This document shows, piece by piece, positions 28,327 to 43,400 of a stretch of 64,000 bases of DNA. Position numbers and translations under genes: made by a program. The DNA is taken from contig VWZS01008195.1 of the NCBI GenBank assembly GCA_013397075.1, positions 62,407 through 126,406 on the forward strand, read 5' to 3'. The notes under the pieces are model-generated. The model did not search any database. It was not told the origin of the DNA and saw only the letters and a list, made by a program, of their open reading frames with translations. Position 1 is the stretch's first letter, and each line of letters begins with the position of its first letter. This stretch comes from Rhabdornis inornatus. Lineage: Eukaryota > Chordata > Aves > Passeriformes > Rhabdornithidae.

Positions 28327-31300
28327 GTTTGGTTTGTTGTTTTTTTTTCCTTTAGTAGAGAATTAACAATCATTTCAAATTCTCTTTCCACCAGAGAATG
28401 CATTCATACATATTCAGGAATTGGTCTAACTTGCATTTCAAATCTTTAGTGTGTAACAAAATTTTAATGATGGCCTAATGGGGTAAGCAGGGAACGCTGT
28501 GGGTATGAGCAACTGTTACGGTGTTATGTAGAATAAAAAGCTATGTCATTCCTGCCTAGATCTACAAACACTCCTGAACGTCCTTCTGAACAGGAAATTA
28601 AATGTGCTAAGTGAAGGGAAAAAAACCAAACCAAAACAAAAACTTTAATAATTTGCTAATTTCCAAGAGATTTGTGTCAAAGGTTCTCTTGTACATACTC
28701 TAGCGTAGTTTTTTTTTTAATTGTTTCCTCTTTCTACATGAAAGGACTTCAACCAGAAGAAAATAATTTTTTAAGTGATGACCAAAACATATACAGGAGA
28801 GAGACCCAAAAGCCCAGCTCTCTTTAAGAAAATGGTTGATTTGCTTTGTCACTGGTAACTGGTAAACTGCAAAGAACACATCAAACTCTTGTAAAGATTT
28901 TTAAAAGTTACATTCAGCTAAAAAAAGTTGTACTGAAATACATTTGACATCTCAATGGTATCTGAAATATAAATCAATATTTAAAACTAAGTGAATCTTA
29001 AAATCCTACACTTTTCATATTACTGAGTAATAATTTTAAATACATTATAAAACTTAAATTATTTTGGTAAAAGCTCATAAATATGGATGTCTAAGCATCT
29101 TTTCATGGATAATAAAAACAAGAAGAAAATACAAATACTCCATAATTTTAAGTACAAGCTTAATTCTATGGGGCCTAGTTAAGAGCTACACATTACCACA
29201 CAATTACTTCTACGTGATAAAATACCAAAATCAGACTGGTATTTTTGCCCTGTTGTTTTGCCTTACACAATCTCTAATTAAACCCATTTCCTTCCCTCCT
29301 AACGTTTATTTTCATCTCATGTACCTTCAGACCATTTTCTATTCATTTGAAATTGTTCTTGTTGCTCAACAAAATCCGGGGTCTAATACAAGATGTTTGA
29401 TATAAGAATAGAGAAAAGGTGCTTTTCTCCAGGATACTAAGTAATTTTTCTTTATGACTTTCTTCCTATAGAGAGGTAAGCAATTAGTTTTACTGAATTC
29501 AGCTTTCACACACTCACTACTTTATTTCAGATTTTCTATAACTCTCACTAAACTTGATCACAGTAAGTAATTACCATGTACCATCCTTTGAAAGCACATG
29601 TTGGACTAGTCAGGCAAGAGGTTTGGAGATCAGCAGACCTTATTTAAATAACCAACACAGCATTATCTGCTTACCAGGTGCTCTGCAGAGTAAATTCACT
29701 GGATTAAAGCCACCTCACAGTGAATAAGGCAGCTGACCCTTGTGCTCCTCATGTGCTCAAGTAACGACATTACTTAAGAATCATCTAAATAAACTTCTCG
29801 TGTTACAAGGAGTATCCTAAATTAATCCAAATAGGGGGATTGAATGTTTCGGGAGTATATTTATTAAATCAAAACCCTAGAAACCTAGGGACAGACAACA
29901 CCATGCCCACCTACTTAGATTTCACCTTCAGGCTGTGCCACTTGAAGCACTGCATCTCAAATACAGGGACCATCCTAAGAATGGGAACTGCTTTAGGATT
30001 TACATCCAGCTGTGCAGCTTTAACTTCATGCACAGCATGGCACACAGAGAAAGTCAGTTGGTATTTTTCAGTAACCTATCCTTCCTGAATAGAATCTAAT
30101 TAATTAAGAGTCAATTTGATTCAATTACAGCATCAAGCCAAGTTCCCAAAAGACAGAGATGAGGCTGATAAGGCCTTTTGAAAGCACAAAATCTAGACTG
30201 CAATTATGTTCTACAAGGCTCCTCTTCTAAGAGCTGAGCTTCCCAGAGGACGCTTGGCACTTGTAGGTGGCCCCAGCCCCATACAACATCCAGGTATTAA
30301 AGGTGTAGCACTGTCACCAGTACTAGCAACTCCAGATTACTTCAAATATCTGGAGTCACTAATTATCCATGAGACATTATGGAACAACTACATTTTAATT
30401 TTTTTTCTCATGACTCAGATTGCTTTGAAGAACAGCATTTCTTATTCAGTCATATTCTCATAACCATGTGTGCTTCAGCATTGATTTACATCTCTGAGTG
30501 GCTGTGTAAATTACATTGCACACAGAGGCTCAGGTGCCACTAACACCCTGTTTTCCATTATTCTGAGTAGCCAAGCAATAAATATGTTTTAATTGAAACC
30601 ACAAACAGATACTTGATATGACCCAGCAGTCCCTTTTACAGTGATACTGGGTGCCTGTGGTATGCATTTATACCCAGGCTTCTCTGGAGTTTAGAGGTGA
30701 GCATGTGAGCTGCAGCTAAAATTAGTATTTCCTTCTTCTGAACACTGAGATACTGAAGCAGAAAAATAATCTTACTCCATAACTCACCCCTCTGACCTGA
30801 ATCTTCCCCAGCTAACGAGGATTGGAGGAGAGACACTCTGCTACTCATATTTTGATGCTGCTCAGAGATTGCAAACTTCATACTGTTGGAAAAGTTGCAA
30901 AGGCGTTTTTGATTTAAAGACATTTCTGGTACTGGCAACTTTGCCAGCCTATCTTTCATTCATGAAGAGTTTAAAGAAAACCCTCATCAGCCTGCTAAAA
31001 GTCCTCAGTCTGACACAACTTCAATGATAGGTCAGCCAAAGAACCCCTTTTTTTGTAAGGGTTAAGATCAAGCATCTCCTCATTATTTTGCAGTTTTAAA
31101 CGTTTTTAATTCGTATTAAATATCTTTTCTCCTAAATGCTGCCCATCAGGTGCAAGTCATCAGATTCCCCAGAGACCTCTGCAGTAACATCCCAACCAAC
31201 CTTCCTGAAATCTACATGTATGACATGTGGCAACTCTTTTCTATGTAGTGAAGACTTACCCTATCTTCAAGGAACAGCATTTTAAAGACAGTGGTCTGCT

Positions 31301-34006
31301 GAAGACCCTCTATATTGCTCACCCTGTTACTAAGTTAATGAAAAAATATTAAAAATGTAATCCTTTGGTATTAGTTATTTCTGCTGCACTATTAAACCTG
31401 CACTAAAATAACATAATACAGAGGAGAATCACTTCTTCCATACAGAGGACACAGTGGTTAATTTGCATGGAAATAATCTTCCTCAACTGACAGACTGTTG
31501 GGTTCATACAGACACATATTACTGGTGGCATGTTGCCTGCTAATAAGAAAAAAATATGCAAGAAGTGGAACTATAAACCATATTCATTGCTCATTACATC
31601 TACAGTCCTACTTAAGTGTTACACTGTGGGAGTTGGGTGGCTGGGGATGGATGGTGAACTGATCCTGGTCAACAATGAAGTGGGCATCAATCTGAGACCA
31701 TGGGAAACAGGATGCTAAAGGAAGACATCTGGATAAGATATGGAGAGGAGAATGGAATTATGGGAATGGTTATGTTAATGTAGTAGAGTCAAATAAGGTA
31801 ATGTTCTTAGTTATTGTTAGTGACTGGATAGTAATGTTTACATATAAGGTAATATAGTTGTTCATTGGCTCACTGCCCTACAGAAACTCTGTAACAAAGG
31901 TTACATATTGTCATGTTAACCCCACTGAAGGGCCTTCTGAGGCTGTTCTATACTGTGTACCTCTTCTCTTTTTGTTGGCATGTTATTAAATTGTTTTCCA
32001 GGCACACTCAGTCATTCCCGTCTCTATTCAGTTGCCATCCCAGCTGGTCCAAGGCAAGTCACATCGCTGGTGGCATTACATGTGGTTTTCTACTCCTACT
32101 CCAAACGGTTTTGCAAACCTCCTTGCAACTAAAATTAGACTGAAAACACTGAAATTTGACATTGCAATGCCCAAAAGTGCAACTAAACCTGTAAAACTGT
32201 ATCTGATGATAAATCAGTGATAGTCTAAAAACCCAGGCTAAAGGAATTATGACCAAGGGGTAGAAACTTTCTTAAGTTCTCAGCTTTGCACACTGAGCAG
32301 CAACAAATGTGTAATTCAAAATTATTCTCACATTCCTGAGCTGCTCCTTTAACCTGGATTGTTTTCATTTTCTCAGTGTATCCCTAAAACCAGTATTTTT
32401 TTCCTTAAAAAACGCTGGAGAACTGACATAGCCTATTTGTCTCCCACACATTACCAACGGAAATCAGAAAAAAATGCAGTATATTCAGTACTGTAAATAT
32501 AACCTGAAAAATTGGTGGTGGAACAAATTAGACAAATTTAATTTCATTTTTCACGTTTGCTCATTTACCTAATAAACAGAAATGGAACTCAAATTAGCTC
32601 ATTAGAACCACTAAGCCATTTCTGTTCTGGAAATATGCCGTATGTCTCACTTATGAAGAGTTATTAAATAGAAACTTTTCTCAAAAAAACCTCTTCACAC
32701 CTTCCCTTCCCAAACATAACAAGTGAACTCATAAATAGACACAATATACTAAAGAATTAGAAATACAAATACCTAAAGAATTACTGCTGTTTTAGTCTCT
32801 GCATTCTTTCAGTGCATTCCAACTCCATTAGCATTCAGATGGCCTTACAGCTGGCAGGATAGAGCAGGAAAAGATAACCTAACAATGGAAGAACTGTACA
32901 AAATATAATTCAGAATGTGGCATTACGTGAAAATGAGGTGGTAGACTCCAAGGTTACCTGACACAAAGCCTGGGGCACAGAATTCATCCAACATCCATGC
33001 TGGAACAGGCCAAAATGCCCATGTGCATTGCCTATGTGCCCATTTTCAGCACCTTCAAGGCCAACAGGAAAAAAGAAGTCATTCTCATGAAGAGAACACT
33101 ATTAAGTTTCAGTGCACAACTCTATTTTTGCACTACATTTTTACTGCAATCATCAGAACTCTTCTGCTTCCCCCCACTCTCCCCCACACCCCCCAAGGTA
33201 AAACTAATTTGTCCTTAATGATCAATGCAGTGCTGGTTACCATGTTTGTGGTCTGGTCTAAAAATCATGCATCCCCTCCCTGACTTCTACTGTGTTTCAT
33301 GTCAAAAAAATTCTTTGCAATGTTGCTTAGGGACAGGACAAAATATTTCGGGCTCGGACATGAAAATAAAGGTGTAGCCAGTAATTAGACAGAAGACAAG
33401 CACATTCCCCTCCCTTCAGGAAGCACAGCAGTGGAAATCACAGATAAACCTATCAGTACCTGATTTCTTACCCCCAGAATTAAGGCACTTTATTTTAAAT
33501 ACACTCACTATGCCCACACACACTGAAGTGTGGAAGTTACTGCAAATAAGAAGAGGTAATCATTTGTGCAAAGCAGTCAGGATTAGCATTAAACTTACCC
33601 TCTGATGATGTTTAAGAAGCACTTAGAACATCATTCTCTCTGTGTGTTCATGAGAGAATGCTGGTTTTCTTATTAATTAGAATTTCATCAGATGGGTATA
33701 AAAGGTAATTTGAAGCTGTAGGAACTTTTTAGGCTTAGGCATGGGATGTAATGGTCTGAGTATGTGGGAAGTAACAATTTAGGTCACAGAGATCTTGCCA
33801 ATGCGTACTCCAGGTTAACAAGGGGTTTTAGTTCTGATTTACACCATAGATGGTGAGCACAGAGTCATAGAAAAGATTCCTTATTTACCTTCATCTTAAA
33901 GAGGATGTGTAAAAAGTTCTTGCTGATATAAATCAATATATAAAAAATACCCACAAATTGTCAGGTCCTCAAAAAGCAATCTCTGAAAAGAATGAGAAAC
34001 CCATAC
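28327..34006. other. Intergenic DNA, no gene recognised
   Basis: AT-rich sequence without recognisable exons or RNA genes. The part around 31700-32060 has some LTR-like wording, including an ATTAAA in a T-rich context near 31986, but no paired ends or target duplication could be found. Confidence 0.45.
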
Positions 34007-34471
34007 AATCACAGAATCATTATGGCTGGAGAAATTCTCCAAGATCACCAAGTCCAACCTTTGACCAAACACCACCCTGCCAATTAAACCATAGCACTGG
34101 ATAGCACATCCAGTCATTTATTGAACAGTTCCAGGAGTGGTGACTCTACTACCTCCCTTGGCAGCCCATTCCAATGTTTGACAACCCTTTCCATGAAGAA
34201 ATTTTTCCTGATGTTTAATGTGAACATCCTCTGGTGCATCTTGAGGCCGTGTTGTCTTGTCCTGGTTGTATGGAAGAAGAGGTCAGCCCACACTTGGCTA
34301 CACCCTTCTTCTAGGGATTTGTAGAGAGTGATAAGGTCTCCCCCGAGCCCCCTTTTCTCCAGGCTGAACACTCCAGCTCCCTCAGCCTCTCCTCACAGGA
34401 CTTGCTCTCTAGATCCTTCACCAGTTTTGTTGTCCTTCTCTGGACATGCTCCAGTGTCTCAAAATCCTGTT
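34007..34471 (-). mobile_element. CR1 LINE, 3' end with C-terminal ORF2 remnant
   Basis: Read on the minus strand this is the 3' part of a CR1 element. An 85-codon open stretch (34371-34114) contains RKNFFMERVVKHWNGLPREV, the wording typical of the end of CR1 ORF2. A 3' tail follows, with GGTTGGACTTGGTGATCTTG and ATGATTCTGTGATTG. It is 5'-truncated and cannot be autonomous. The open frame is a relic of the element, not a host gene. Limits are approximate to about 10 bases. Confidence 0.88.
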
Positions 34472-37400
34472 AAAATAGTAGAATTCTAACTACAGTTTTG
34501 GTTTGGTGGGCTGCATTTCTGGAGTTTATATAAGCGCATATGTGGGGGAAGAAAAAAAAAACAACAACAACAAAGGGGAAAAAAAAAAACCACCTAACCA
34601 ACCTACTACTAGAAGTATTTCTATTAGAAAAAAAGTAAAATTCAAATTCAAAGTACTGGCAGCCAAAACAAGAAGTAAGGAATTCACCTGAAACAGTTTA
34701 TGAGGGAAGTTAAGAACCACCTGCCTGGAAGAAATCTTTAAACTCTAAGAAGTCTCTAAGGTACCAAAGAAGGCTTAGGTTTCACTGCAAGATCAACAAA
34801 GAATTAAAACAAAATACAAGTGTATGCATAACTGTCCAGAAATCACCTGAAGTGAAGTACTCTTGATGCAGCATTCCTCCTCCTTCAGTTTTGCTTCCAG
34901 AAGCATCTCCTGCTGACAGCTGGAGTTGCTGCAGGTGTTCTAGCAAAGCTGCTCACTCACAGGCTCACCAGCACAGGCTTTTGTTAAACACTTCTAAACT
35001 CGAGGACCAAATAAAGTGCAGGGGGGTAGGGGGGAATGAAATTAATAAGAAACCATGTCATTTTACCCAGTGGTTTGTCCAAATATGTGCCTTGTATAAC
35101 ACAAGGAGCATTAACAGCTGAGGATGGTTGACAGACTCTCCACTTCCCACATCCATTTAAGCTCTCGTGGACCTATTAGGAGAGATTAAGCAGGCAAAAT
35201 CTTGCAGCTGAGGCAAGGGATGATTCTGAACTGATAAGACCTCTCCTAGACATTGACAGCTTTCCCAGAGACCAATAAAGAGGTATCACATGACAACATC
35301 ATGAAATGAGATCCTGCAAACTTCAATGTACCCTGCATCCCTCAAGGGGACAAATTTGGGATGAAGGAAAAAGCAAAACTGCTTCTACTCTCTCTCTTCA
35401 TTTATTGTGAAGTTTGTAGAGCAACACCTAAAGGGCCTAAATATATTCCATATATTCCACTTTGTTACTAAAAAGGCTGTTCAAGATTTCTGTAAACAGG
35501 GCTTTTATGGGTGAGAACACATGTCTAGACAAAATCTCATTAAGTATTATTACACTGTGTTTTATTATACAGTAAATATTTTTTATTCTTTTTGAGAATT
35601 GGATAAGATCATGTGAACTGAAGCCAGTGGTCCCAAGAAATGAGCAGTACCACTTCAGGAAAATACCCATGCTAAGCAACACATCTCAGGAGACTCCAAC
35701 AAGGGTAGAAGTAAATTGTCTCTGAGTGAGGATTTTGACAATCAAATCAGACTGGAAAAACAGAAGCACACAGAATTTAGCACACCCTGTGAAACAAAAT
35801 CCTGCTGGTTCTGCTCATGTCTAAAGTTTAAGGTAACTTCAAGGCTGATCTGAATAAGAGAGTATCAAGTATCCCTGGCTGTAAATGACAGATTGTTGAG
35901 GGTAACACCACTGTATTCCATATTTCTTTGTGACCAAAATGGTTACTCTCTCTTTAAGACCCTGAAGGACACGGATGCATATATGTTATATATGATATAC
36001 ATTTATATAGATGACATAGGTATATATATAAATTTTAAAGTGGCACTTAAACTTTATTTAGTATATATATGTATGTATACATATATATATATGCACTTTC
36101 CAGCAAGATCTGGCTTGAAGGAAAAAAGCTGGCAAATCTCAAACCAATCAGAAGGAGAAATGCTGTATGAAACCCTTTTGCTTTGAGGACACAAAATACC
36201 TGCATTCAGTAATCCAAGCTGGTTTGACAGATTTCCTGAATACAAAGACCTGCTGCAGCTTCTCCAGTGTATATGGATTTCCCAATCAGAAACAGAATTT
36301 TTAGCTTAATTTAAATTAATCCTCTGTCAATCCACACTCATGAACTAAACCTCCACTTTACCCAGATGCTGGTGATGTTAGAAAGCTGAAGTAAGTGAAT
36401 CTGATGACCAGACTGGTGAGCTGGAGGTGAAAACCATCATCATACAAATAATGGTCCAAAAGGTCTTCCTCAGCATCTTATGTACATTCTGAATGGGGGA
36501 TCAGTAGCAGAATCTGTCTGGGACTGTGTGGCACAGAGGTCAGGGTGCCTGTGTTCTTCCTCATCCCTCTTGTTTCAAGCAGTCACCAGCCTCCCTGATT
36601 TTTGGCCTCCATAGGAAGCATCCTGCAGCAGGTCCAAAATAAGGCTGTGGTTTAGTATAAAACAGACTGAGCAGGAACAGCAGAAAGGGGACGAGCTCAA
36701 ACATCATACTTCAGAGATGCACAGTTACTTGGAGATGGCTGGAAAATATTGTGTTACACCAGTGTAGCAGGCCAGAAAGATGCAAATAGATGATGCCCTA
36801 AATTCCTGCCTCATGTACATTTAGAGATGAACAGATGATCAGCCTACAGACTCTACTTCAGAGCTCTTCAGATTACAGGTCAATGTATTTTATACTTTAT
36901 TTACAACAGCATGGCAACACCATTCTGTTGCATTTAATTAATCTCCTGTGGCATTTGTACTTGGTAATGCTGGGCATGCTGCCTTCAGTGTAGAAACATC
37001 CAGTTCATACATGAGGCATCTTTTACTCCACTTGGTTTGCTCCAAGGAAAAAAATTCACAAATATAGTTCAAGTTTCCAGCTGCTCCCCTTCTCCCTTAC
37101 TCCCCATTTCCCCACTGGGACCTCAAAGAGATTTATGTCTGCACAGGCAAACAGGTTTTTTTCCCTTCTCAGCATCTTTTATTTTCACACCCTTCTAAAC
37201 ATTTCCAAAACCAAAACAAAGCCCACTCTGCAAGCTGTGCTGGAAATTGGACTTATGCAGGAACCCCAGGGGGAGGGGTCCACTTTTCAACATGGGGTTA
37301 CAACGGACAGAGGAGCGGGAACTGATCAGCTTGATGATGGGGAAAGAAGGAATGCTGAAAGGCAAGATAAAATGTGATCAAAAGCAATGCATCTGGCAAC

Positions 37401-40400
37401 TTCCTTAGAAGACATAGGGCAGAAATAGCAATTAAATGTATTCTGTGCTTATCTTTACAAACACATGTATTTCAGGTAGGAAATAATTGGGGAAAAAAGG
37501 TAACTGACCTGGCATTGATATGCAAAAATCTTCCTGCCTTGTCTGATGCAGATTGTAGGATCACCAACACCAGTATCCACATCAGGAGCAGCACAGCTTC
37601 TGCCAGCCTGAGATCCTATTCAGCCTGACAGATTCCTGGAGCTGGCACAGATAAAAAAACAAGTGAAAACATTAACACAGAGCACAGTTCAAACGCCAAA
37701 GCAGACAAGAGCAAACAAGATTTGAAGTTAAAGGGGTTGTAGCCAAAACTTCTGGGCTAATTTGAAATCCGTTTTCCTAAACCACATTGAACATAATCAG
37801 TTCCAGTTTTAATGTCAGCACTCTTATCCTTGCAAGAATGCACTATGCTGCTCTTCAAGATGATTTTCTCATCAGCATGTGGCTGCATATGACTCCATGG
37901 ACTTCTCAACAATACCTCCTATTAGCAAGAGACAATACTCTGAATCTAAATACTCTGATCAATTTTCTTTATGGATTTTAATCCATAATACATTATATTT
38001 CACTGTAATTATTTGCAGGAACATTCTGGCTAGCTCAGTAAACTTTCATCACTGGAGCATAATGGAAAAAATACAATTTGTCCTACCATCAGAAATATTT
38101 CTAATCAGTTTTATAGAAGAACAATATGGATTTCCCCAAAATACAGGTGGGAAAAATGGAAATTTATTCATAAAATGTTTTGTTAGATGTGTTAAAAATA
38201 TGTGTATGTTAAACTAACTGGAATAAAAGAGTTTCTCACCTCCATGTTCTCCCCCGAAACACAGAGGCAGTTTTGCAGCAGGCACACAACAATTTCATGG
38301 TTGCAGTGGATACTTCAACTGCTGGCCATATTCCAATAAATTTCCTAAAACTTAAAGTTATCATTGTTATTCCTTTTAATCCATAAGAAACACCTCCATT
38401 GCTCCACCCTCCCTCCCATTTCATCGAGTCCTCTCTATGCATTAGCAGATCATAAACTATTCTAGCAGGTTCAGAGGAGTTTGCTCAGGTTTCTTTTTTA
38501 AGGACATTAACAACCTCTTGGAAATTTTCCGCGCTGGCCAGGAGTTCCTTGGCTGGGCACCACAAGGTTGTTGCCCATGCTGTTCCACTTCCCAAAGCAC
38601 AACAGGGAATGTTGTCTGGCTGATTGCCGTTTGTGCCTGCTTCAGGGGCAGCAAGCCTTAGCACTGTGAGACCATGACACAATAATCAACTCTCCATAGA
38701 TAGAAATATTCCAGCTGATTGCCGTTTTGAAGCATTCCCCTGAAATGATAGCTTTTAGAATGTGAATATATTTTAGGATTGACAACAACTGCGTTTACTC
38801 TTTACACTCCTGTCTTGTGTCTCCCCAACCCCAAACAAAGAAAGAAAAGTAGTTAGAGAGAACTTATTTGGAGCTATCACACGATACAAATAAAAATCCA
38901 TTGTACAACAGTGTCTGGCTTCAGAGGAGCAAAAGGACTCCAAAGAAACAAACTCATGACAAAATGAAAGATTTATTTATATTCTGATTCAAACTGCATA
39001 AGCAAAGACAACTGCCTCCCCTAAAAGAGATCTTGTAGACACAAGTGTGAGTAGGACCACACCCTAGTCTCATTCAAAAGGTGCCCACCTATTTCCACAG
39101 TCAGACATTTGTCTGTCCTAAGGAGCGATTACAGTACTTGTAAGCACTGGACTCATCTCAGGAAATCCATCTCCTGCCTCGACACCCAGAACACATCTAT
39201 TGGGCTGCCAAAATTGCAGTCGTGTAGCTTGACAGAAATGCTCTGAACCAAAGACAGCTCAGAGCCTGAGGCTGCCAAAAGGCAGCACAGACAATGTTAA
39301 TGCCACCACAGGGTTGCATGAGCTGTGGTAACAAAGGGCTGCTGCTTCCTCTCGCAGCTTCTCTGCAGAGCTGAGGGGTTTGCACAAATGTAATGCAGAT
39401 CACTGGGTTAACATGAAGAAAAAATTATTGTATTGCACAGTTTTTGAACTGTGAAGAATGTTAAATACTTATACCAAATACACTCTGAAGAAACAGCAGT
39501 GTCAATATCACTAAAATGATGATTTTTCTTTAAGGAAGGAGACTTTAATGAAAACCACCTTAATCCACTGTAATGGTTTTCAATTTCTTAGGTTCTGCTG
39601 ACACCAGATGGCACAAAGGAAAATAGTTTCAAAGCAATAAACATCTCTGGTTCTGCTTCAGCAGCAAATCACACCTCACCCTGAGTCAAGATTTGCCATT
39701 TCTATTACTACAAAACAAATATATATTCAAAGTTTTAGAGGAGATGCCATGGAAGGCTTTTACAGGTTAATAACATGTGCCATATGAACTGTTCACCCCC
39801 AAGCACTCCAACCTTTTGCATACAGTTGTGTTAGTGCAGAAGAATTAGTAAAAAGATATACATATGCTCTATACAGCCAGAGGCTTTTCAACCACCCACA
39901 TGAGTCCCAGTTCTTAAGAGGAAAAAAATTCACCATCATGTGGCGCTGACCAACATCCCCCAGATAACCTAAACACAAGAGGAAAAAACACTTTCTCATA
40001 AACAGCAAAGTACTCTCTCACACAAAGTGTAAATCTCTTCTCCTTAAGTACAACTGAGGCACATTCCCCATACATCAATATATTGACAATATATTTATTA
40101 AGTCAATAATAATATTTTGGCATGGAAATACAAGGAGAAGCTCTAAAATATTGGGTATTAAGTTAAACTCACAAAGAACAAAAACATATTCAGATACTGC
40201 TGGCTGCAAGTACTAAACTTGCAGTTTACTAAATCAGAGGAGCTCTCCAAAAGAAATCAGCAAGGAGAAATAAAATATTTGGACCATTCCCTAGTCCAGC
40301 CTGACCTTTTGAAGTACTTGGTGTTAATTGCCATTCCCAAGCAGCCCTTGACCAAAGATTAGTAGGTTATTGATAACACCTGTGGTGCAAGCAGAGCCGT

Positions 40401-43400
40401 TGAGACCCCACCATGCACCACTTCTCCACCAAGGCAATGCTGCTCTGACCTCAGTCCCATTTACATCTCTGGCTTCCTAAAATATCCCACACATCATGTG
40501 GGCATCATGTGATGAGGTTACAAGGGAAATGGGGGATTTTAGATGGGTTTACACCTGCTTCATCAGCCCTTCCATGTTGAGTGTGGGGATCTAAGGTCAG
40601 CCACAGCTCAGTATTTCCATGGTTTATTTTCAAAGACCATTGTCAAAAACCCCTCAAGCTTCAACCTGGCTCCTTATTCCTTCGAAAGAGCTCAGCTTTG
40701 AGCCATTTATGCCAGAGTGAACAGGAGGCCAGTTTTCATAAGGACTGGGATTTGGCCTGGCAAATCACTGACTGGGGAGAAGACAGGGTGCTCTCCTCCT
40801 AAGGCATTGGGAATAGAATGACTTACAATAAAATTGAGATTGGTATGAGAATGAATGCGTACTCCAGAAGATGGAAAGGTGACCAAGCTCCATTGTATTT
40901 TCACAGCATCTGCTCTGATTCTGGCCAGGGCCCTGCCATCTCACTTCCACTGAGAATCAAACACATGCAAAGAGTTTAGGAATCTCTTTTTAAATTTTCA
41001 TCAAACCTTTGCTGTCTGCATAGTCCATAGTTACATGCAGCTGAGCTGATAGAGAACCATTTCTAAACATCAGATGAAAAACTGACCAAAAATAGGCATT
41101 TCTGAGAACATCGTGGGACTGCTCAGGGTGGATAGGCAGCCAGAGAAGAGCAGACACTTCACACCAGCTGAAAACCTGCTTGGGGAGCTCTGTCTGCCCT
41201 TTGCTGGGCAGGTACTAAAAAGAAGAAACTTCACTAGTCAAAGTGGGGGTGCTCCATGAATGAGCATCTCTGTAAATGAGAACATTTTTAATTAACTGTC
41301 CCCACTAACTTCTAAACAATGAGCTTAGCTACTGGGTACTTACATCAACAGTCACGTTATTTTGACTTTGATTACTGTATTTACACCCCAAAATAAAATA
41401 CTCTGATCATTTTTCCAAACAGCTTTGTAGAAACATCACTTATTCTGACTGTTCCATTCTTAAAATCCTGTTTTTCAAACTCTCATAGCCCCTAGACCCA
41501 GTACCTGAATGGAGATGTTGGAAAAACACCTGCAAAAGTTTTTAGTGTTATAATAATTGTATTTTCTTGTTTTTAGCAGTCCATGACAATTAGCAGCACA
41601 TTTTCATTGGAGGTGTCTTCTGTTGAGAAAACATTTTTTCCTAAGAAATTTCAAGCAGAGGAACAAGAGACAGGAATTCATGTCTCCTGGTTTTTGCTTG
41701 CAGCTCTCTACAAGCAGAAAAATCCATGGGATAAATATCCTATTTCAAAGCCATGTAACTGCACTTGGAAAAGTGGCCTTGCTCAAGATTTCCTGCTACA
41801 ATAAGGCAGTACCTTCTTTTAAAGTAAACAGTACTTTTAAATTAAGTGGGCTTGCTGGTTGGTGTTTTTTTTGAAACTAATTGTGATGCTTAGAAATACT
41901 CTGGGCACAGGACAACAGGAAGTATCTGTCCCAAACATATAGCTTTTCCTTATATTGCATATAATGGTCAGATGGAAAATTTGTCATTCTTAAAGACAAG
42001 ACTAAGTGTAACACTTCGACCCATCCTGCCCACTCACCATTCCTGTTCAAATGCCAGCTGTGTAGCTTGCCAAATTTTTACTCAAGCCTCATGGTTTTTG
42101 AAAAAACACATCAGGGTAGAGCTCTAACTCTACTATCTTGGTTTGACTGGTACTTTACAATACAAGCAGCCTACAAGTTAAAAAAAAATAAAAACCACAG
42201 TGGTTACACCATGTGCAGCATTGTAACTGTGATGTGCGTTTGGATTAAAAACTCTCACCAGTGAGTTATCCCTACAATCAGGGAGAGAGTGTGCATTCTG
42301 GCTCTGATGGCAGTCACAGCAGGTGCCCAGGGCAGACTGAAGGGCAATGCAGATCTGGGGAATAGCAAATATAAAAGGTGCCATCACCCCTAAATAAGTC
42401 AAAGTGTAACAACCTGCAGTCTTTCATTTCCCCCCAAAGCCTCCTTGGCAGTTTTGCAGCTTCTTCTCAGCTCTTGTCGTTGGCTGGCAGTTTCCAAATG
42501 CTCTTCTGCCTCCCATGGATCTGACAAAAGTGTCAGCAGCCCTGGATGCAGTAGGTGGAGCAGCTGTGTGGCATTTTGATAACCACCACAAAATAAATGA
42601 CTTAGATGTGTTAGAAACAGCAAAGATTTCAGGTCAGCAGCCTGACTTCCAGCCCTCCACAGGAAAGGTGGATGAGTTGAAGCAATAGGTGTTTCTTGGC
42701 CTACAACTTTAGCTCTGTGTCCCCCCACTTTGTTACACCCAGGAGTGACTCAGGGAATGCAATCCACAAACACCAACAGGCACTCAGCTGGCATCATTTG
42801 TTTAATAAAGTCTTTTCTGTTTCTAAAAAAGTTTACAAGACAGATGTGTTCCACATGATAAACAACTAGAGGCTGATCTTCCCTTGTAGTAACTTAGTCC
42901 ATGCAGAAAGACTGGACTGCCTAACCTGATGTTAGGCAGCAGCTAACAATTTACCAAAATATGCACAGATTTGCACACTGCAATGGAAACAGGTAGCACA
43001 TGACACCATGGAGTGAGAATCAATACACAAGCCTGCTCAGAGAATTTTCAGAATTCAAGTGTAAGTTTAAGGAAAAACCCTGATTTATTCTTCAAACGGA
43101 GCTTATGTACTGAGAGTGAAATGTTCTGCTACAATCTGCCTAGTCACCCTTTACTCAGCAGTTGTGTGAGAATGCATACACAGAAATGTCACAAGTCCTT
43201 TTCACTACTGACACTACACATTTACAACTGAATCTGATAGCATTGCTTTGGTTGGTTCAATACAGAATGATAGGTTTCTAATGTCTCAGCTCTGCTTTCC
43301 CATTTTCCATTCTTTTCCCAAGTTGCTGAAGAGTGTTGCTGAGGTGAATGTTGGGTCTTTCTTCAAGAATTCAGTGTAGCTTTTGTGTAAGAAACTGTGG

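Noticed and set aside
31496..32060. Possible LTR starting at a TGTTGGG motif with a downstream ATTAAA
   Set aside because: No matching CA end with a flanking direct repeat was found, so the boundaries are unsupported.
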